Of a DNA stretch of 64,000 nucleotides, positions 34,549 to 48,189 are shown one piece after another; within the stretch, counting starts at the first letter, position 1, and each line of letters begins with the position of its first letter. Source of the stretch: Diphasiastrum complanatum (Eukaryota > Streptophyta > Lycopodiopsida > Lycopodiales > Lycopodiaceae); NCBI GenBank assembly GCA_029204225.1, contig CM055110.1, positions 216,408 through 280,407 of the forward strand. The letters are read 5' to 3'. The notes below the pieces were generated by a model. The model did no database searches, was not told the DNA's origin, and saw only the letters and a list, made by a program, of their open reading frames with translations. The position numbers and the translations under genes were made by a program.

Positions 34549-36562
34549 TTGGTGGAAAGTCACCATATGAAATCTTATATTTGAAGAAGCCTAAGGTTGA
34601 TCACCTTAGAGTTTTTGGATGCATATGCTTTTCTCATATTCCCTTGGAAACAAGGAAGAAGGAAGATCCTAGTGCATGCAAAGGAATCATGGTTGGATAC
34701 TCATCCACCAAGAAGGCCTATAGAGTATTTGTGCTCTCTACTTCTCAAGTTATTGAAAGTAGAGATGTTGTCTTTCATGAAGATCAACACTCATATTTTG
34801 AAGAGGCCGAGATCAAGAAGTATATGGATGCATCACCAATTATTTATTTTGAAGACAATCATGATGTGATGGGGTCGAGATTTGAAGAAGACTCTCCTCA
34901 GATTTTCTCACCAAGAAGATCCATGAGAGATAGATCTGAGCCTAAGAGGCTCTCATATGTTGACAAAGGCAAACAAGTGGATCTTGATTCCACTAATTAT
35001 GTTTTTTATGTCTCTCATGAAGAGCCAAATAATGTTCAAGAGGCACTCAATACCAAGGAGTGGTATGATGCCATGAAGCAAGAGTATGATGCATTGATCA
35101 CCAACAATACTTGGGAGCTGGTGGATCCTCCATCCAACAAGCATGTGATTGGTTGGAAGTGGGTATTTCGGATCAAGTTCAATCACAATGGCACCATCAA
35201 CAAGTATAAAACAAGATTATGTGCCAAAAGATTTGCTCAAATCCATGGCCTTGATTATGAGGAGGCGTTTTCACCCGTTACAAAGATGGTGACAATAAGA
35301 ATTCTTATTTCTCTTGCTTGTTTCTTTAAGTGGAAGGTGTTCCAATTAGATGTATCCAATGCTTTTCTAAATGGTTATCTTGAGGAGGAGATCTATATGG
35401 AACAACCTCAAGGATTCATCAAGGATGAGTACAAAGTCTGCTTGCTCTTCAAAAGTCTTTATGGACTCAAGCAAGCACCAAGATCATGGTATTCAAGACT
35501 TAATTCTTTTCTTATCTCACTAGGATTTACTCTTAGTGACTATGATCCTTCCATGTATCTAAAGTTTGTTGATAGCAATATTGTCATTCTTCTAATTTAT
35601 GTTGATGACATTATTCTTTGTGGAAGCTGTATCAAGCTAGTTGATGAAACTAAGATAACACTTGGATGTGAGTTTAAAATGCAAGATCTAGGAGAGATAC
35701 ATTACTTCCTAGGCCTAGAAATTGTTTTTATAGAAATCATGTCTTTATATGCCAATCTAGATATACTCACTCTATGTTGAAAAAATTCCATATGGAAAAT
35801 TCTAAGAGCATAGATACTCCAATGGAGCAAATTGTAAAAGATCCTAATAAAGGTGATGAAAGATCCTTTGAGGACATCACACTTTTTAGGAGTCTTGTAG
35901 GCTCCTTGATATGGCTTACCATTACTAGGCCCGATCTAAGTTTTTGTGTGCACAAATTGAGTCAATTTATGCAAGATCCTAAGATCCATCATTAGAAGAT
36001 GGCCAAAAGGATTCTAAGATATGTATCTTTATCTTGTGATTATGGTCTACTTTATACAAGTGAAGATCTATCCATTGTTGGCTACACGGATTCGGACTTT
36101 GCAAGTGACAAGATGGATCGAAAATCTATTAGTGCATACACTGTCTTTCTTGGAGGCAATCTAATATCGTGGCTTTCCAAAAAGCATGATACTATATCTC
36201 TCTCTTCATGTGAGGCCAAGTACAAAGCACTCACTACAACTACCAAAGAGGTGCTTTGGATCAAGAGGTTATAAATGGAGCTAAAGTGCATCAAGGAAGA
36301 TGATCTAACAATGATCAAGTGTGATAACATCTCGGCCCAAGCTCTTGCCAATAATCCCATATTTCATGCAAGAAGCAAGCACATAGAAGTGGCACACCAT
36401 TTTGTGAGAGAAAAGCTTATTGGAGGAGAAATCTATTTGGAGCATGTCAACTCGTCCTCTTGTATTGCCGATCTACTCACCAAGCCTTTGAGCAAAAGTG
36501 CTTTCATCAAGCATAGATCTAATCTTGGAGTTATATCAAGATCAATGCTTAAATTTTCATAG
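34549..36562 (+). pseudogene. Copia-A integrase C-terminus to RNase H pseudogene (block 3)
   Basis: Open for 413 codons (34539-35780) from the integrase C-terminal region ('LRVFGCICFSHIPLETRKK') through the linker and RT to 'LGLEIVF', with YVDD intact. Lesions are a frameshift near 35730, TAG at 35993-35995 (Trp, the same site as in block 1) and TAA at 36272-36274 (Leu). RNase H is otherwise kept, including 'ARSKHIEVAHHFVREK' and 'IADLLTKPL'. It lacks the stop at 7397 and the Trp stop at 8251 of block 1, so those arose after the blocks separated, while the shared Trp stop is older. The integrase catalytic core is deleted. Confidence 0.94.
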
Positions 36563-36580
36563 ATAATTTTTTAGGAGGAG

Positions 36581-37308
36581 TGTGAAGAATTGAAAAGGAT
36601 TATCTATGTTGGATATAGGGGTCTTATGTTTTTTATATAAAGCATCTAGGTGTAGGATGTTGATAGGAACAAATTTGGCATAGATGGCAAATTATGCATT
36701 TCCACTTGTAATGCCACTATTGAGCCAAAAATAGAGCAACAAGCAAAACTCGTGCCAATTAGAGTGTTGACAAGTGTAATGCTTTTGTTTGATGAATTCT
36801 AAGAGGTCCAATAGGATTTAGAGGTGGAACCATGTGAGGTCCAATAGGAATTTGAGGTTTGCTTGAAAATAGTCCAATAGAATTAAGAGGTGCATGGATC
36901 AATGGTCCAATAAGATTAAGAGGTGACAAAGTGTGGTCCAACCATAGTTAAGCATAGTGGTAGCTCGTGGATCTACTAGTATCATTGTACTCCTCATTTT
37001 GGATCTAATTGATTTGGAGATTGTGTGGATTTTGAGTGTTATTGGAGTTCTAGCTTTCTCTCTCTACTCGAGAGCTTATGATGATTTTCTCTCTCTACCC
37101 GAGGAGAGCAGCTTGTTTTTACTTAGAATAACCTTTTAATACTTCCTACACATGTGAGTGAGAGTTGGAAGTTACTGAATGCATGTAGTAGTGTGTTTTT
37201 GCCATAGAATCAAGGATAGATCTTGAATCTCAATCTAGTCTTGATCTTGATGCATCTACACACCTTAGGAGATCACAAGTACATGTTGTGGCACATGTGA
37301 AATCTACA
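36581..37308 (+). repeat. Copia-A 3' LTR (block 3, 728 bp)
   Basis: Polypurine tract TTAGGAGGAG at 36571-36580, LTR start TGTGAAGAATTG, end AAATCTACA at 37308, then target duplication ATGCA (37309-37313). Confidence 0.9.
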
Positions 37309-38690
37309 ATGCAGCTTCAAAAATAACATGGCTGTTAACATGACATCAAATGACATGCTCTCACCTAGTTATAGTGCATTGAGGTTTGTAGACATTGCTT
37401 CAAAAATGACATGGATATTAACATGACCAGTCACTTGGCTGGGTTTACATCATTACATATCTACATCTTCAAAATAGTTTGGCCCCAAATAATAAATTTT
37501 GCCTTTACTATGAAAATTTTAATACATTAGGACAAAGTTAGCTCATTTAAACTTCTATATCATATACAAAAAATCTAAACTGCTTATCAAATGTATAATT
37601 TATTACAAAGTAGGGCTCCACACACTTTGTAATTTACAATCATTCTCTAATTTGCCATTAATTAAAGTCATTTAGAATGAAATAAAGTGACATTTAGGAT
37701 GAAATGGTAATTAATGTTTAATGATGTAATTGGCCTACTCCCTTTTCAATTTAGATTAAGACAATTCTTGTTAAATTTGAGATAATGCTTAGATGCCTAT
37801 GCTAGAACAATTTGCATTCAAAATAAGATTAAAGATCAAGCAAACAATTTCTGTACTGAATGTAAAATTTGTAGGTTTGGGACTTCTATGTGGATTCCTT
37901 TGGGGATGCATAAAAACCCATGAAAACCATTAAGAATTAATATTGTGTCATCCAAAGTTTGCATTTTCTAAACTTTAACAACTCAAAACTAAACTTTGAA
38001 GATTAAGTCATAAACCTGGTAATCCTTAAAAGGTTTGCCACAAAAATACCAACTCTATCCTATGTAGTGAGATTCCAAAAATCAACAAACATTTGCAAAA
38101 GGAAAAAAATAAACAAATAAACATGTCAATATAGATGAATATGCGTGGAAAGAATCTAAACACCCAAAACATGACCTATGCTGGATGTCTACAATATGTG
38201 ATGAGTTTTCAAATGACTATCATACCACATGAATTAACTTGTGAAGTGAATTTAGTCATAAATCACAAATTGCATCCATAAGCTATTGCTAACAAATAGA
38301 ACTAGGTGCACCCCATAACTGCAAAAAAGAAATGTGGCTTGTTGCCCGTTGTGATGTTGCTGTTTAATTATTTCTACGGTAACCTCCACCCTTTCCAAAA
38401 ACGAAGGAACAAACTTCTATGTTGGTCACGTGATAAGTCTTAGAAGCTTTCCCACACAAGCATATGGTCATAATGAAACTCTTCCCAATCATATGGTACT
38501 ATTTAAATACACTATGTGCCATTTTAGAATATAATAAGTAGGGGAAAAAGATGCATAGGCCTTTTCATTTGTGTACTTTGCTCAAAAACCCTAACATCAT
38601 TTTAAGGAACGAGTGTTTATCTAAGCCTTGTTGACATGTGATATTATTGTATTTGTTGACATGCGATATTAGTGTACTTCTTGTGATAAT
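37309..38690 (+). repeat. Inverted-repeat arm X, plus orientation (block 3)
   Basis: Colinear with 9287-10668; its inverted partner is at 45000-46480. The 84-codon frame seen in block 1 is broken here. Confidence 0.88.
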
Positions 38691-39605
38691 CCGCTCAACT
38701 TTTTTTTTAATGCTATCTTTAATGACCATAATAATGCTATCACTTCGACCCCCTCACATCATACGTCCGAATTGGCTCGCAACACCGCAAAACTGCAAAA
38801 CACCGCACAACTGCAACAAGCCTGCTAATGCACAACAATATAGAAATGTCCCTAGTTACCATAGTCAAACCAAAAAATCCATTATTTTTTTCCTCATAAT
38901 CCAATTTTTGTTCCCTTCTTTCCCTTTCCCATAAAATTCCTCCTTGCTTTTTGTAAAAAACATTCCTAACTATGTATAGTATCTTGAATCAACAACCATG
39001 TACACATACAATTGATTGTCACCCACGTTTCATTGATCATATTTTGGTATTCAAAATGATGTCCAACTGTAGCATAATATTATTGTTTACAATTTAGTCA
39101 TGCGTCTTCCACCAAATGCTTGCTGCAGAAAGCAGACCATACAATATGAGTAGTCCAACAAAAATTCACAACACCATGTTGATGACAAATAACTGGTACT
39201 CTATGTTCCAAATTTTGAATTCTTGCATATGTTGTCTTGCTCATTCTGTTCTCCCCTTCAATGGTCGCGTAATTAGGCTATTTCTTTTGTCTCATAGATC
39301 TCCCTCGTATGTCCTCGTTAGCCATGTCTTCCTTACAACATTCATAACAATGGAACAACAAATTATCCCCACTCAACTTACAAGCTCTAACCCATGATCT
39401 TTACTTCACAATCGATCAATACACTACAATTTCAATGCATTTGCTATTGAAGGTCTTCTTGAGATCGACGCGAGTGTAATATTATTGTTCCAAAGTTGAC
39501 CTTTTAATGAGCTATACCTCATCTAACCACTAACCAATACCATTGCTGAACGGGACACATATACCACCTCATTCTTAATTACTACTTAATGTTAGCACCC
39601 GTCGG
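38691..39605. other. Intergenic repeat DNA (block 3)
   Basis: Colinear with 10669-11639, with a deletion of about 60 bp near 39250. No gene. Confidence 0.6.
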
Positions 39606-40315
39606 CTCAACTTTTTCATTTTATGAGAGAGAAGGATGTCGAATTATGTTACGGTCATACCAATAACATGTTGGCTGATATTCCAACAAAGCCTTTGCCA
39701 AAGGGTAAACACATTACCTTAGTTACTATGTTACCTTAGTCAGTGTGTTATGATAGAGATTCCAAGGATGCACGAGTTCTAAATGCCTATTCAGACTCAG
39801 ATTGGGCTAGAGAAACAGATTCTAGAAAATTCACCTTTGGCTACCTATGCTTTCTTGTAGGAGAACCAATTTCATGGAACAATCAAAAGCAAAAATTCAT
39901 TTCCTTGTCCATTACTGAGTCCGAATACGTTGTAGGCTAAAAGCATGGTTTCGTGGTACAACATGGACTGTCAAGGAAACTACTTTTTTTTTGATAGAAA
40001 TGCACTCAAAAAAGATTTATTGTTTAACATTCTAAAGTAGGTCCACTAGAGCTGAAGAGACTTTGTGGGCCCATCGTTACTAGGGATGCCTTCATTGCAT
40101 TACCTCATGGGTAGCCTCTATCAAGCTCCCTCCTAAACTCCCAAAAAGTGAAATGCACTACCAAAAGGTACAATGAAAAACGGGTTTCTTTTTTTGTACC
40201 ACCAATGATTACTCCAAGATTTGAAATTTTAGCAGATCAAACCAACAATACTCCATTGCGACAATCAAAACTACTTTGTTTTTTCTCTCAACCCACGAAC
40301 TCACTAAACACATTG
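39606..40315 (+). pseudogene. Copia-C RNase H fragments (block 3)
   Basis: Tail motif ('ADIPTKPLPKGK', about 39672-39712) followed by core 39743-39940 ('YSDSDWARETDSRKFTFGYL'). The second core and polypurine tract of block 1 are deleted; at about 40316 sequence joins directly to the part matching 13134. Confidence 0.85.
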
Positions 40316-42855
40316 ATTTTACTCCTGACCTAAATTCATTTTCCAAGTACTCCTATACAATTTAAATACTCACTCTCTAGAACACCCTACATAAATGATC
40401 TGTTATGTAAACCAATCTCCAATTTTACAAGCATTTTAATTTGGCTTCACATTAGCCTAAAAGGATTTTTGATCAACTTTAGTTCTCCAAAGCCCATACT
40501 TAAATGATACTTATCACCTCTTTTTGACATCCGTTAAGTGGAATTCTTGTTTTTAATTTTGTTTTAGCAAGGAAGCGAGGTTCATTTATGGGTCTATGTA
40601 ACAAAAGAACTTCCATGGAAATTTTTCAATGATCTCCAAGGTGCATGGCCTTATCATTGGTCTATGTTCTGGTAAGTATTTATAGGTTAGATGAATTTCA
40701 AATTTTTGACTTAATTTATTGTATTATATTTTTGTTAAGCTTTAACTAATTCAATTTAGATTTGTGAATTTGATTATACTCCAATCTCACAATTACATTT
40801 AGCCATTGGTGGAGGATGCATCCAAATTATTTTCTATATTGGATGAAGAATTGATCGAGTTTCCAATGATGTGTCTTGAAGTCTACATGCTTGATGGTTG
40901 GCAAATATTATCTAAAATTGTGAATACTAAAAAGTGAATAGCTTTCATATTAATCATGATTATTGTGAATGCTATTCGTTATTATAATAAGTATTGATCC
41001 TGATTACTTGTGAATATTGATCGTGTATACTAAAATAGTATGAGTACTTATCATTATTATTGTGAATATAAGAGTTGTGAATACTTGAGGATCATTGCCA
41101 ACTTGAGCTGCCTTTTTGAAATTTGTTTCTTTTTTACCAAAATTCCAAAATGGGGAACATATTTTGTGGCCAAATATTAAACCCTTTATAAGAAACTATC
41201 ATCAAACAAAGATCACCTATTATGTGCAATCTTAACTCTACAATTGTAAAAATTGTTAACTACTTTTCTGGTAGTGGATGTGACAGTGTAATCTCTTGCA
41301 ACTTAAAACGTTAAAAGAAACAGACGAATCTCACCATAACTGAACTTACCAATAACCACCTTTTTAGCAAAAAAGCTTCTAAATGCATTTGTTTGTATCT
41401 CAAAGGTAAAATTGTAATTAAAAAGATCTCCTTTATCAATCCAACAATTTCGCCATTATGGAAAGGCCTTTGTGTATGATACGACGAGGTTTTTGTTTTA
41501 TTCTGAGGAGACAAATAAATCCCAACACCTAAATAGGAATCTCATGTTCTTAGAATTCCGTTAACCTAATCATTTGTTTGATTATCTAGATGAGTACTCG
41601 TTTACTCCAGTCGTAAATCCAATCATGGTAGTGATAAGACCTGCCAACAAACAAGTACAGCTAAGATATTACAACCTATGATATAGGCCTTGTGTCTAAT
41701 TATATGCCAGTTTGAAATACGCACATAGCCAGATAAAAAGTTAGAACAACATTGCCGGTGAAATAGTTAAGAAAAGAATTGTCAATATGCAGAGAATGTA
41801 CCAAGCAGGCACTAGTGTTTACTGTATACGCTAATAGTGATGTTAACGTTGATTGAATTGGGCTTTATGGTTCTTACAATGCTTACCTTAGAATCTTAAC
41901 ATTGAATATTGAAAGGTACACTATCTACCTAAGGCACGTTGAGGACAAAAAGAACAACAGTTGTATAGTTTAACCACACAAAAATAATATCACAAACTTG
42001 AAGATCACCTTTGCATCGTCAACAATCAACTTGTGTATCACATCCAAGGCACAAAACTTCCCCCCCCCTACCATTTTTGTATATTAACCAGATTACAGTT
42101 GGTTTGACAACCCAGTCTAGATTTGAATTTCCTTCATGCTATGAAAGGTAGCAAGAAAACGATAAGTTTCGAGGTCATATATTCAAATAGATGCTCATAA
42201 CAATGGAGGCATTCTCCAACCTCCACTGACATTGCTGGTACTGCCAAGGTTTTATAGATTCTAATTTTATTATAACTTAGATTACAAAAGACGTCAATCT
42301 ATAAACATATAGCAATTAAGAGCACAACAAGATAATAGCACACTTCAGACAGACCATGTCTATTCTTGTATTAGGTTTCTCTGGCTAAAAATCCTTTACT
42401 TGATGCAAGTTGCAGCAGCGGATTTGCTATTTGTTTTATGCTATGTCCATGTCCAGTTTAATTCGAATCGAAAAGCAAAGACAGACCATTAACCTGCAGA
42501 TTGCACGTGTAACAATCACAAGACATATTTATCTAATTAAGACATCTTGGGGATGTGGACATTTCCTTACTTCTGGGTGGAATGACAACACAACGACTGA
42601 GGGAAAAAAGGGAGGCACACTTTTTTAAGCGCATCGACTGAACGATGGGATTATAAGCTTCAATGACAGGCTATCGGCAGTTGGCAACACATGACAAAGA
42701 TACAAGGATCATTTACAGCTAGGGAGGCAATTTAGGAGGCGTAAATAGAATGCTGGACAACAAGACATGAAGAAGTCCTGAGCTGTACATCGAGAGTTCA
42801 GGAGCACGAATCTCCTGTGGAAGCCAGCAATGACTGTGCCAGCGGAGCTTCAGAG
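40316..42855. other. Decayed LTR remnant and SPH downstream flank (block 3)
   Basis: Colinear with 13134-15655 of block 1. AT-rich, no gene recognised. Confidence 0.55.
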
Positions 42856-43987
42856 AATCAAATGAATAAGAATGTAGCTAGTTTACGTGTTTCTCTTTCC
42901 GCTCTCTCTCCCTCTGCTCCTGCTTGCGTTGATCTCCTGAAATGTATCATGGTATCAGAGCCAGCCCTCTCACATGCATTCTGATTATTTTGACATTCTA
43001 CTGATCTTGTTTCAGATCTGATTTGTCTTAATTGTATTTAGCTTAGTTTCCATAAATTTGATGGGCATAATTTTCATTTGTGGAAGTTTAAAATGCAAAT
43101 GGTTTTAGAGGAGAAAGATCTTTGGGATTTGGTGGTGAATCCAATTCCTCCTATGAAGATGCTAATCCACCTATACTGAAGGCTTATGAGAAGTGAAACA
43201 ATCAAACAAAGTAAACTGCATCAACCAGCAGTCAACCAACAATCAACTAAGAGTTGCTAAAACAAGCAACTAATCAAGAAAACAACGATCAAAGCTAGCT
43301 CTTTGAAGATGCCAGAAAGCTGAATTAAAGCAAAGTCTGTGTGCAGGTGAAGGAAGAGACGTCTTCTACCATAGTCCACATGAAGAAGCAGTTTAGAAGC
43401 ACAGACCAAAGATGAGCAGGATCAAATCAAGTTGATGAAGCAAGCAACAAATATACAACTAATGATCAAAGTGGACCTTCTTGCAGATGTCAGAAAGCTG
43501 GATAAGAGGCCATGTGCAGATGTTTGGAAAGCACTGGTGTTTCCAACATAGCCCACATGAAGTTCTTGCAGTCCAGAGACATAGACCACGAAGACCCAAG
43601 ATCAAAACAAAACCAATGTGCTTTCACATGAAGTGGGAGCAGTGACAACACTGTCATAATATAATAATGCTAAACTAAATAAGATCTGTACAATATCATG
43701 TTAGATACTATTACTGTGATAATTAATGGTGTGAATACTCCATTAAGTGGGAGTGTCAAGGATAGTAATGTATGCTATCACACCTACACATAAAACTAGT
43801 TAACAACAAAGAGACTTGGGTCCCAAAAGGACGTGTTCCCTCAGAACGTCGCCTCCTCATCGTCTCTGTTATGGGCAGTTCGCCCTTCATTATAATCAAT
43901 TGAATAAGAATGTAGTTAGTTTACGTGTTTCTCTCTGTGCTCTCTCTCGCTCTCCTTCTACTTGCATCGATCTCCTGAAATGTATCA
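42856..43987 (+). mobile_element. Small LTR retrotransposon inserted in SPH copy 3
   Basis: The 3' LTR, 43754-43987 (234 bp), starts TGTCAAGG after polypurine tract TAAGTGGGAG and ends TGTATCA. The 5' LTR survives only as its last 94 bp (42856-42949) and is followed at once by a Met-tRNA primer site TGGTATCAGAGCC (42950-42962). The internal part (about 800 bp) starts like copia gag ('HNFHLWKFKMQMVL', about 43070-43115), then stops. The rest is two diverged tandem units of about 180 bp (roughly 43245-43440 and 43440-43620) sharing GATGYCAGAAAGCTG and CCACATGAAG. With no protease, integrase or RT it is non-autonomous. Confidence 0.85.
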
Positions 43988-44285
43988 CGTCCAAGTTCAA
44001 TTTCCAAGTCCATATCTGCAGGTTGGCTGCCTGCAATGTCATGCCCTCCCTTCTTGTGAAATCACATATGTATTCGGTTTGTTCATTTGCAGTGAAATTA
44101 TACGACCAACTAAGACCACTGCGCACCACATGGATGCCCAAAGATTTAGTCTCATCTGAATAACTCGTTGTTATGAGATCATCACATAGGTTTGTTACGC
44201 TAAAGGAAGCGTCTAGAGACGAAGCGAAAGACACCTGAAGTAGAAACAAGGTGGCAAACATAGAGAATAAGTGAATGATCACCAT
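43988..44285 (-). pseudogene. S-protein homologue, 3' end replaced by an LTR element (copy 3)
   Basis: Third SPH copy, starting at ATG 44285-44283: signal peptide 'MVIIHLFSMFATLFLLQVSF', then 'SFSVTNLC', 'ETKSLGIHVVRSGLSWSYNF' and 'EYICDFTRREGM'. It differs from copy 1 at about 10 of the first 100 residues. The cysteine before the conserved Ser-Asp is Tyr here, whereas the family-type LG.H is intact. After 'LNLDV' the frame enters the 3' LTR of the small retrotransposon and ends at 43896. An in-frame upstream extension to 44435 exists, but the signal peptide argues for the internal Met. Confidence 0.75.
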
Positions 44286-44299
44286 AGAGAGAGAGAGAG
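44286..44299. repeat. Short (GA)7 tract at SPH copy 3
   Basis: Counterpart of the longer GA tracts before SPH copies 1 and 2. Confidence 0.9.
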
Positions 44300-44999
44300 C
44301 GTGCTTTATAAAAGACACTAGAGACGACATTAGCAAGAGGAGAAAAATTTCAAACCAAAAGCGACGGTGCTGAATTCCAAATGAGTAATTCCCCCTAAAA
44401 CCAGTTCCAGCACGAGTATTCGAATTAGAAAGCACTAATTCTTAGTTCCTGCTACTTTAGCCATTAGCGAGAAAAGTACATCAAATAATTTATATTTCTT
44501 AGTGTCTACATGTGTTCTTTACACTAATATAATGATTAAACTATGCATGTTTAATCATTATATGATTTAATCACAATTGCATGCATCCTCATGCTCAAGG
44601 GCATTATGCCCGTAAAGCCCATAATAAATAGCCTTGGCCTATTGAAAGAAAGTTGTAACTTTTACATCGGATCCACTGCACTTAGAGCCATGGCTCTAAA
44701 ATCTAGAAAGGCCTTGATAATTATTATCTAAAGTGGGTGAATTCAATGTCATGAAAATCAACCTCACTAAACATCCCATTCCCATTCACGTTGTAATCAT
44801 ATATTGTAGCATGGATTTATGGATGATAACTTGATCTAAAGCATGTACTCATCATAGCCATGAATTACTCTTTACCGTGCATTGCATGTCATCGATCTAT
44901 CATAGCCTACCTATGACTAATAATGCCTTGATCTCCAACCAATGATAATATTACATTTAGTGTTATATCAAGATATGGCAACGTATATTAGCAGATTAT
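44300..44999. other. Upstream flank of SPH copy 3
   Basis: Colinear with 23967-24765. No gene. Confidence 0.6.
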
Positions 45000-46485
45000 C
45001 ACAAGACGTACACTAATATTGCATTTAAATACAATAATATCACATGTGAACAAGGCTTAGATAAACACTCATTCCTTAAAATGATGTTAGAGTTCTTGAG
45101 CCAAGTACACAAATGAAAAGGCCTATGCATCCTTTTTCCCTACTTATTAAATTCTAAAATGGCACATAGCATATTTAAATAGTACCATATGATTGGAAAG
45201 AGTTTCATTATGACCATATGCTTTTGTGGGAAAGCTTCTAAGACTTATCACGTGACCAACATAGAAATTCGTTCCTTCCTTTTTGGATAGGCGGAGGCTA
45301 CAGTAAAAATAATTAAACAACAACATCACAATGGGCGACAAGCCACATTTCTTTTTTGTAGTTTTGGGGTGCACCTAGTTCTGTTTGTCGGCAATAGCTT
45401 ATGGATGCAATTTGTGATTTATGACTAAATTCAATGCACGAGTTAATTCATGTGGTATGATAGTCATTTGTTAACTCATCACATATTGTAGACATCCAGC
45501 ATAGGTCATGTTTTGTGTGTTTAGTTTCTTTCCACGCATATTCCTCTATATTTACTTGTTTATTTGTTTATTATTTCCTTTTGCTCAATATTAATTTTTA
45601 ATGGTTTTCATGGGTTTTTATGCATCCCCAAAGGAATCCACATAGAAGTCCCAAACTTGCAAATTCTTATATTTATTAGAAATTGTTTGGTTGATCTTTG
45701 ATCTTAGTTTGAATGCAAATTGTTCTAGGATAGGCATCTAAGTGTTGGTGCAATTTTGCAGAATCTGAATTGAAAAGAGAATAGGCCAATTATATCATTA
45801 AACATTAATTACTGTTTCATCCTAAATGCCATTCTCTTTCATTCTAAATGACTTAAATTAATGGAAAATTAGAGAATGATTGTAGATTACAAAGTGTGTG
45901 GAGCCCTACTTTGTACTTAATTATATGCAGTTTAGATTTTTTGTATATGATATAGAAGTTTAAATGAGCTAACTTTGTTCAATGTATTAAAATTGACATC
46001 GTAAAGGCAAATTCTATTAATTGGGCCCAAACTATTTTGAAGATGTAAACCCAGCCAAGTGACTAGTCATGTTAGTATCCATCTCATTTCTGAAGCAATG
46101 TCTACAAACCTCTATGCACTATAACTAGGTGAGAGTGTGTCATTTGATGTCGTGTTAACAACCATGTTATTTTTGAAGCTGCATCTACAAACCGCTCTGC
46201 ACTATCACTAGCTGAGAGTGTGTCATTTGATGTATGAGTTTTATGAGAAGTAATCAATAGTTTGATCTATCTTCTATGTAGTCTTTCTTCTTATCTTTCT
46301 TCCAACACATGTTCAATATGTTAGTATTTTCTTATTTTGTAATGATTAATATAAATTGAATTCTAATCTAATAGGGCAACTATAACATTGTCCAAAAAGT
46401 TACGAAACCTAAGAGACCGACTATAACTAAAATGTATTTATGGCGATCAGACCAAGGAAATATAAAAAATATTGAGGATCTTCGA
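45000..46485 (-). repeat. Inverted-repeat arm X, minus orientation (block 3)
   Basis: Inverted partner of 37309-38690 and the most complete minus-oriented arm, although some 200 bp near 45590 is missing. Followed outwards by copia-B LTR sequence. Confidence 0.88.
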
Positions 46486-46489
46486 CATG

Positions 46490-47459
46490 TTTAGTCTTAG
46501 TGCTCTAAGATTCTTGGCTACAATTACCAAAGTAAAACATATACACTTCTAATTCTGAATTGGTATCAATAATGTTTGTGACAACTATATCGTTGTCTGT
46601 ACGATATTACCAAAACCTTTGATGTTACTAGATGTCAAAGTAAAACCAAAATATCAGTTGATAACCAGTACGTTTAGAACAAAGTACCCCCAATCAACTT
46701 ATTATGAAGTTTTTAGCACCCTACAGGATCTTTATGGGGTGTTGTGATTGCACGAGAATGATCAAAGAATAGTTTAGTTGAAAAATCCAAGGCAAGAGCA
46801 CAATGGCATACCATAGAGTCAAAAAACTAACTCCTTACTATGATAGATAGCTATCAGAAAGAATTCTAAGTGCTCATTATGGGAAAAATAGGCTGCTCCT
46901 TGGTAGCGAGATAGAATGATAACCAAAAAACTCGGGTAGAGAATGAGCCCAAAACACCAAAATCACAATATTCACAATATGGTAAAACAAGCCAAAGTTT
47001 CCCTACATCAATGAGGCTTGAGTTTCTACAGTGGATTTGCATGGAATGTTAACACCTTCCAGTTCACTCATATATCATAGATCCACATGTAAAACTGCAT
47101 GCATGGATGTTGCATGGAAAGCATGTCAGCTCCCTAAGCTACCTAGACGTGTGTAGATTATGTAAACTGATTTGCATGTTGCATGCACTGATTGCATGTC
47201 AACTCCCTAAGCTACCTAGACATGTGTAGATTATGTAAACTGATTTGCATTTTGCATGCATGCATTCTGACTAACATTGCATGTCATCTAATATTTTGCA
47301 TGACATCATAATTGAATCTACCTAACTCAAATTCAACCTCTTCTAGCAGGTTATGTGCTCACTTCACATACCTTAATGTACAATAAAATATTTACAAGAA
47401 ATAAGGTGAGCATATGCCCCAAAGTCAACACATGAAGATATGTTTTACGACTTTTCACA
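46490..47459 (-). repeat. Copia-B 3' LTR (block 3)
   Basis: On the minus strand AAGGAG precedes TGTGAAAAGTCG at 47459. Colinear with 17800-18769, including the two 73-bp units. The left end is approximate. Confidence 0.7.
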
Positions 47460-47461
47460 CT

Positions 47462-47688
47462 CCTTAAAATATATCTACCTATTCACCATAGACTTTGAGA
47501 TTAGGCCAAGATTAGATCTCATCTTGCCAAATGCATTCTTGAGCAATGGATTGGTGAGAAGATCTACAACACAATTTGAAGATCCAACATGCTCCAATAA
47601 GATCTCCCTCCCAATTACTTTCTCTCTTACAAAGTGATGAGCTACCTCGACGTGTTTGCTCCTTGCATGGAATACAAGATTGTTTGCA
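47462..47688 (-). pseudogene. Copia-B RNase H C-terminal fragment (block 3)
   Basis: The last roughly 75 codons of copia-B RNase H ('FVREKVIGREILLEHVGSSN'). It is cut off after GTTTGCAAG at 47688, whereas blocks 1 and 2 continue. The hairpin end of another element begins four bases later. Confidence 0.9.
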
Positions 47689-47692
47689 AGAA

Positions 47693-47803
47693 GGTAATGG
47701 CCATTACCATAAATAATCTGGAACCCGATAGTGAGTGGCAGTGACCACGAGCTGTCCGGAGACCGGATTATTTGTGGTAATGGTCGACCAACGGACCATT
47801 ACC
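47693..47803. mobile_element. Hairpin-rich terminus of a DNA element
   Basis: Begins with the perfect 16-bp palindrome GGTAATGGCCATTACC (47693-47708). AAATAATCTGG follows and is answered by CCGGATTATTTGTGGTAATGG (47763-47783) and GGACCATTACC (47793-47803), giving nested inverted repeats. It sits exactly at the break of copia-B RNase H, so it looks like the end of an inserted DNA transposon. A matching opposite end is not seen before 51480. Confidence 0.55.
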
Positions 47804-47828
47804 TCACGTAATTTTTAGCTGAGTTTTT

Positions 47829-48189
<361 letters not shown>

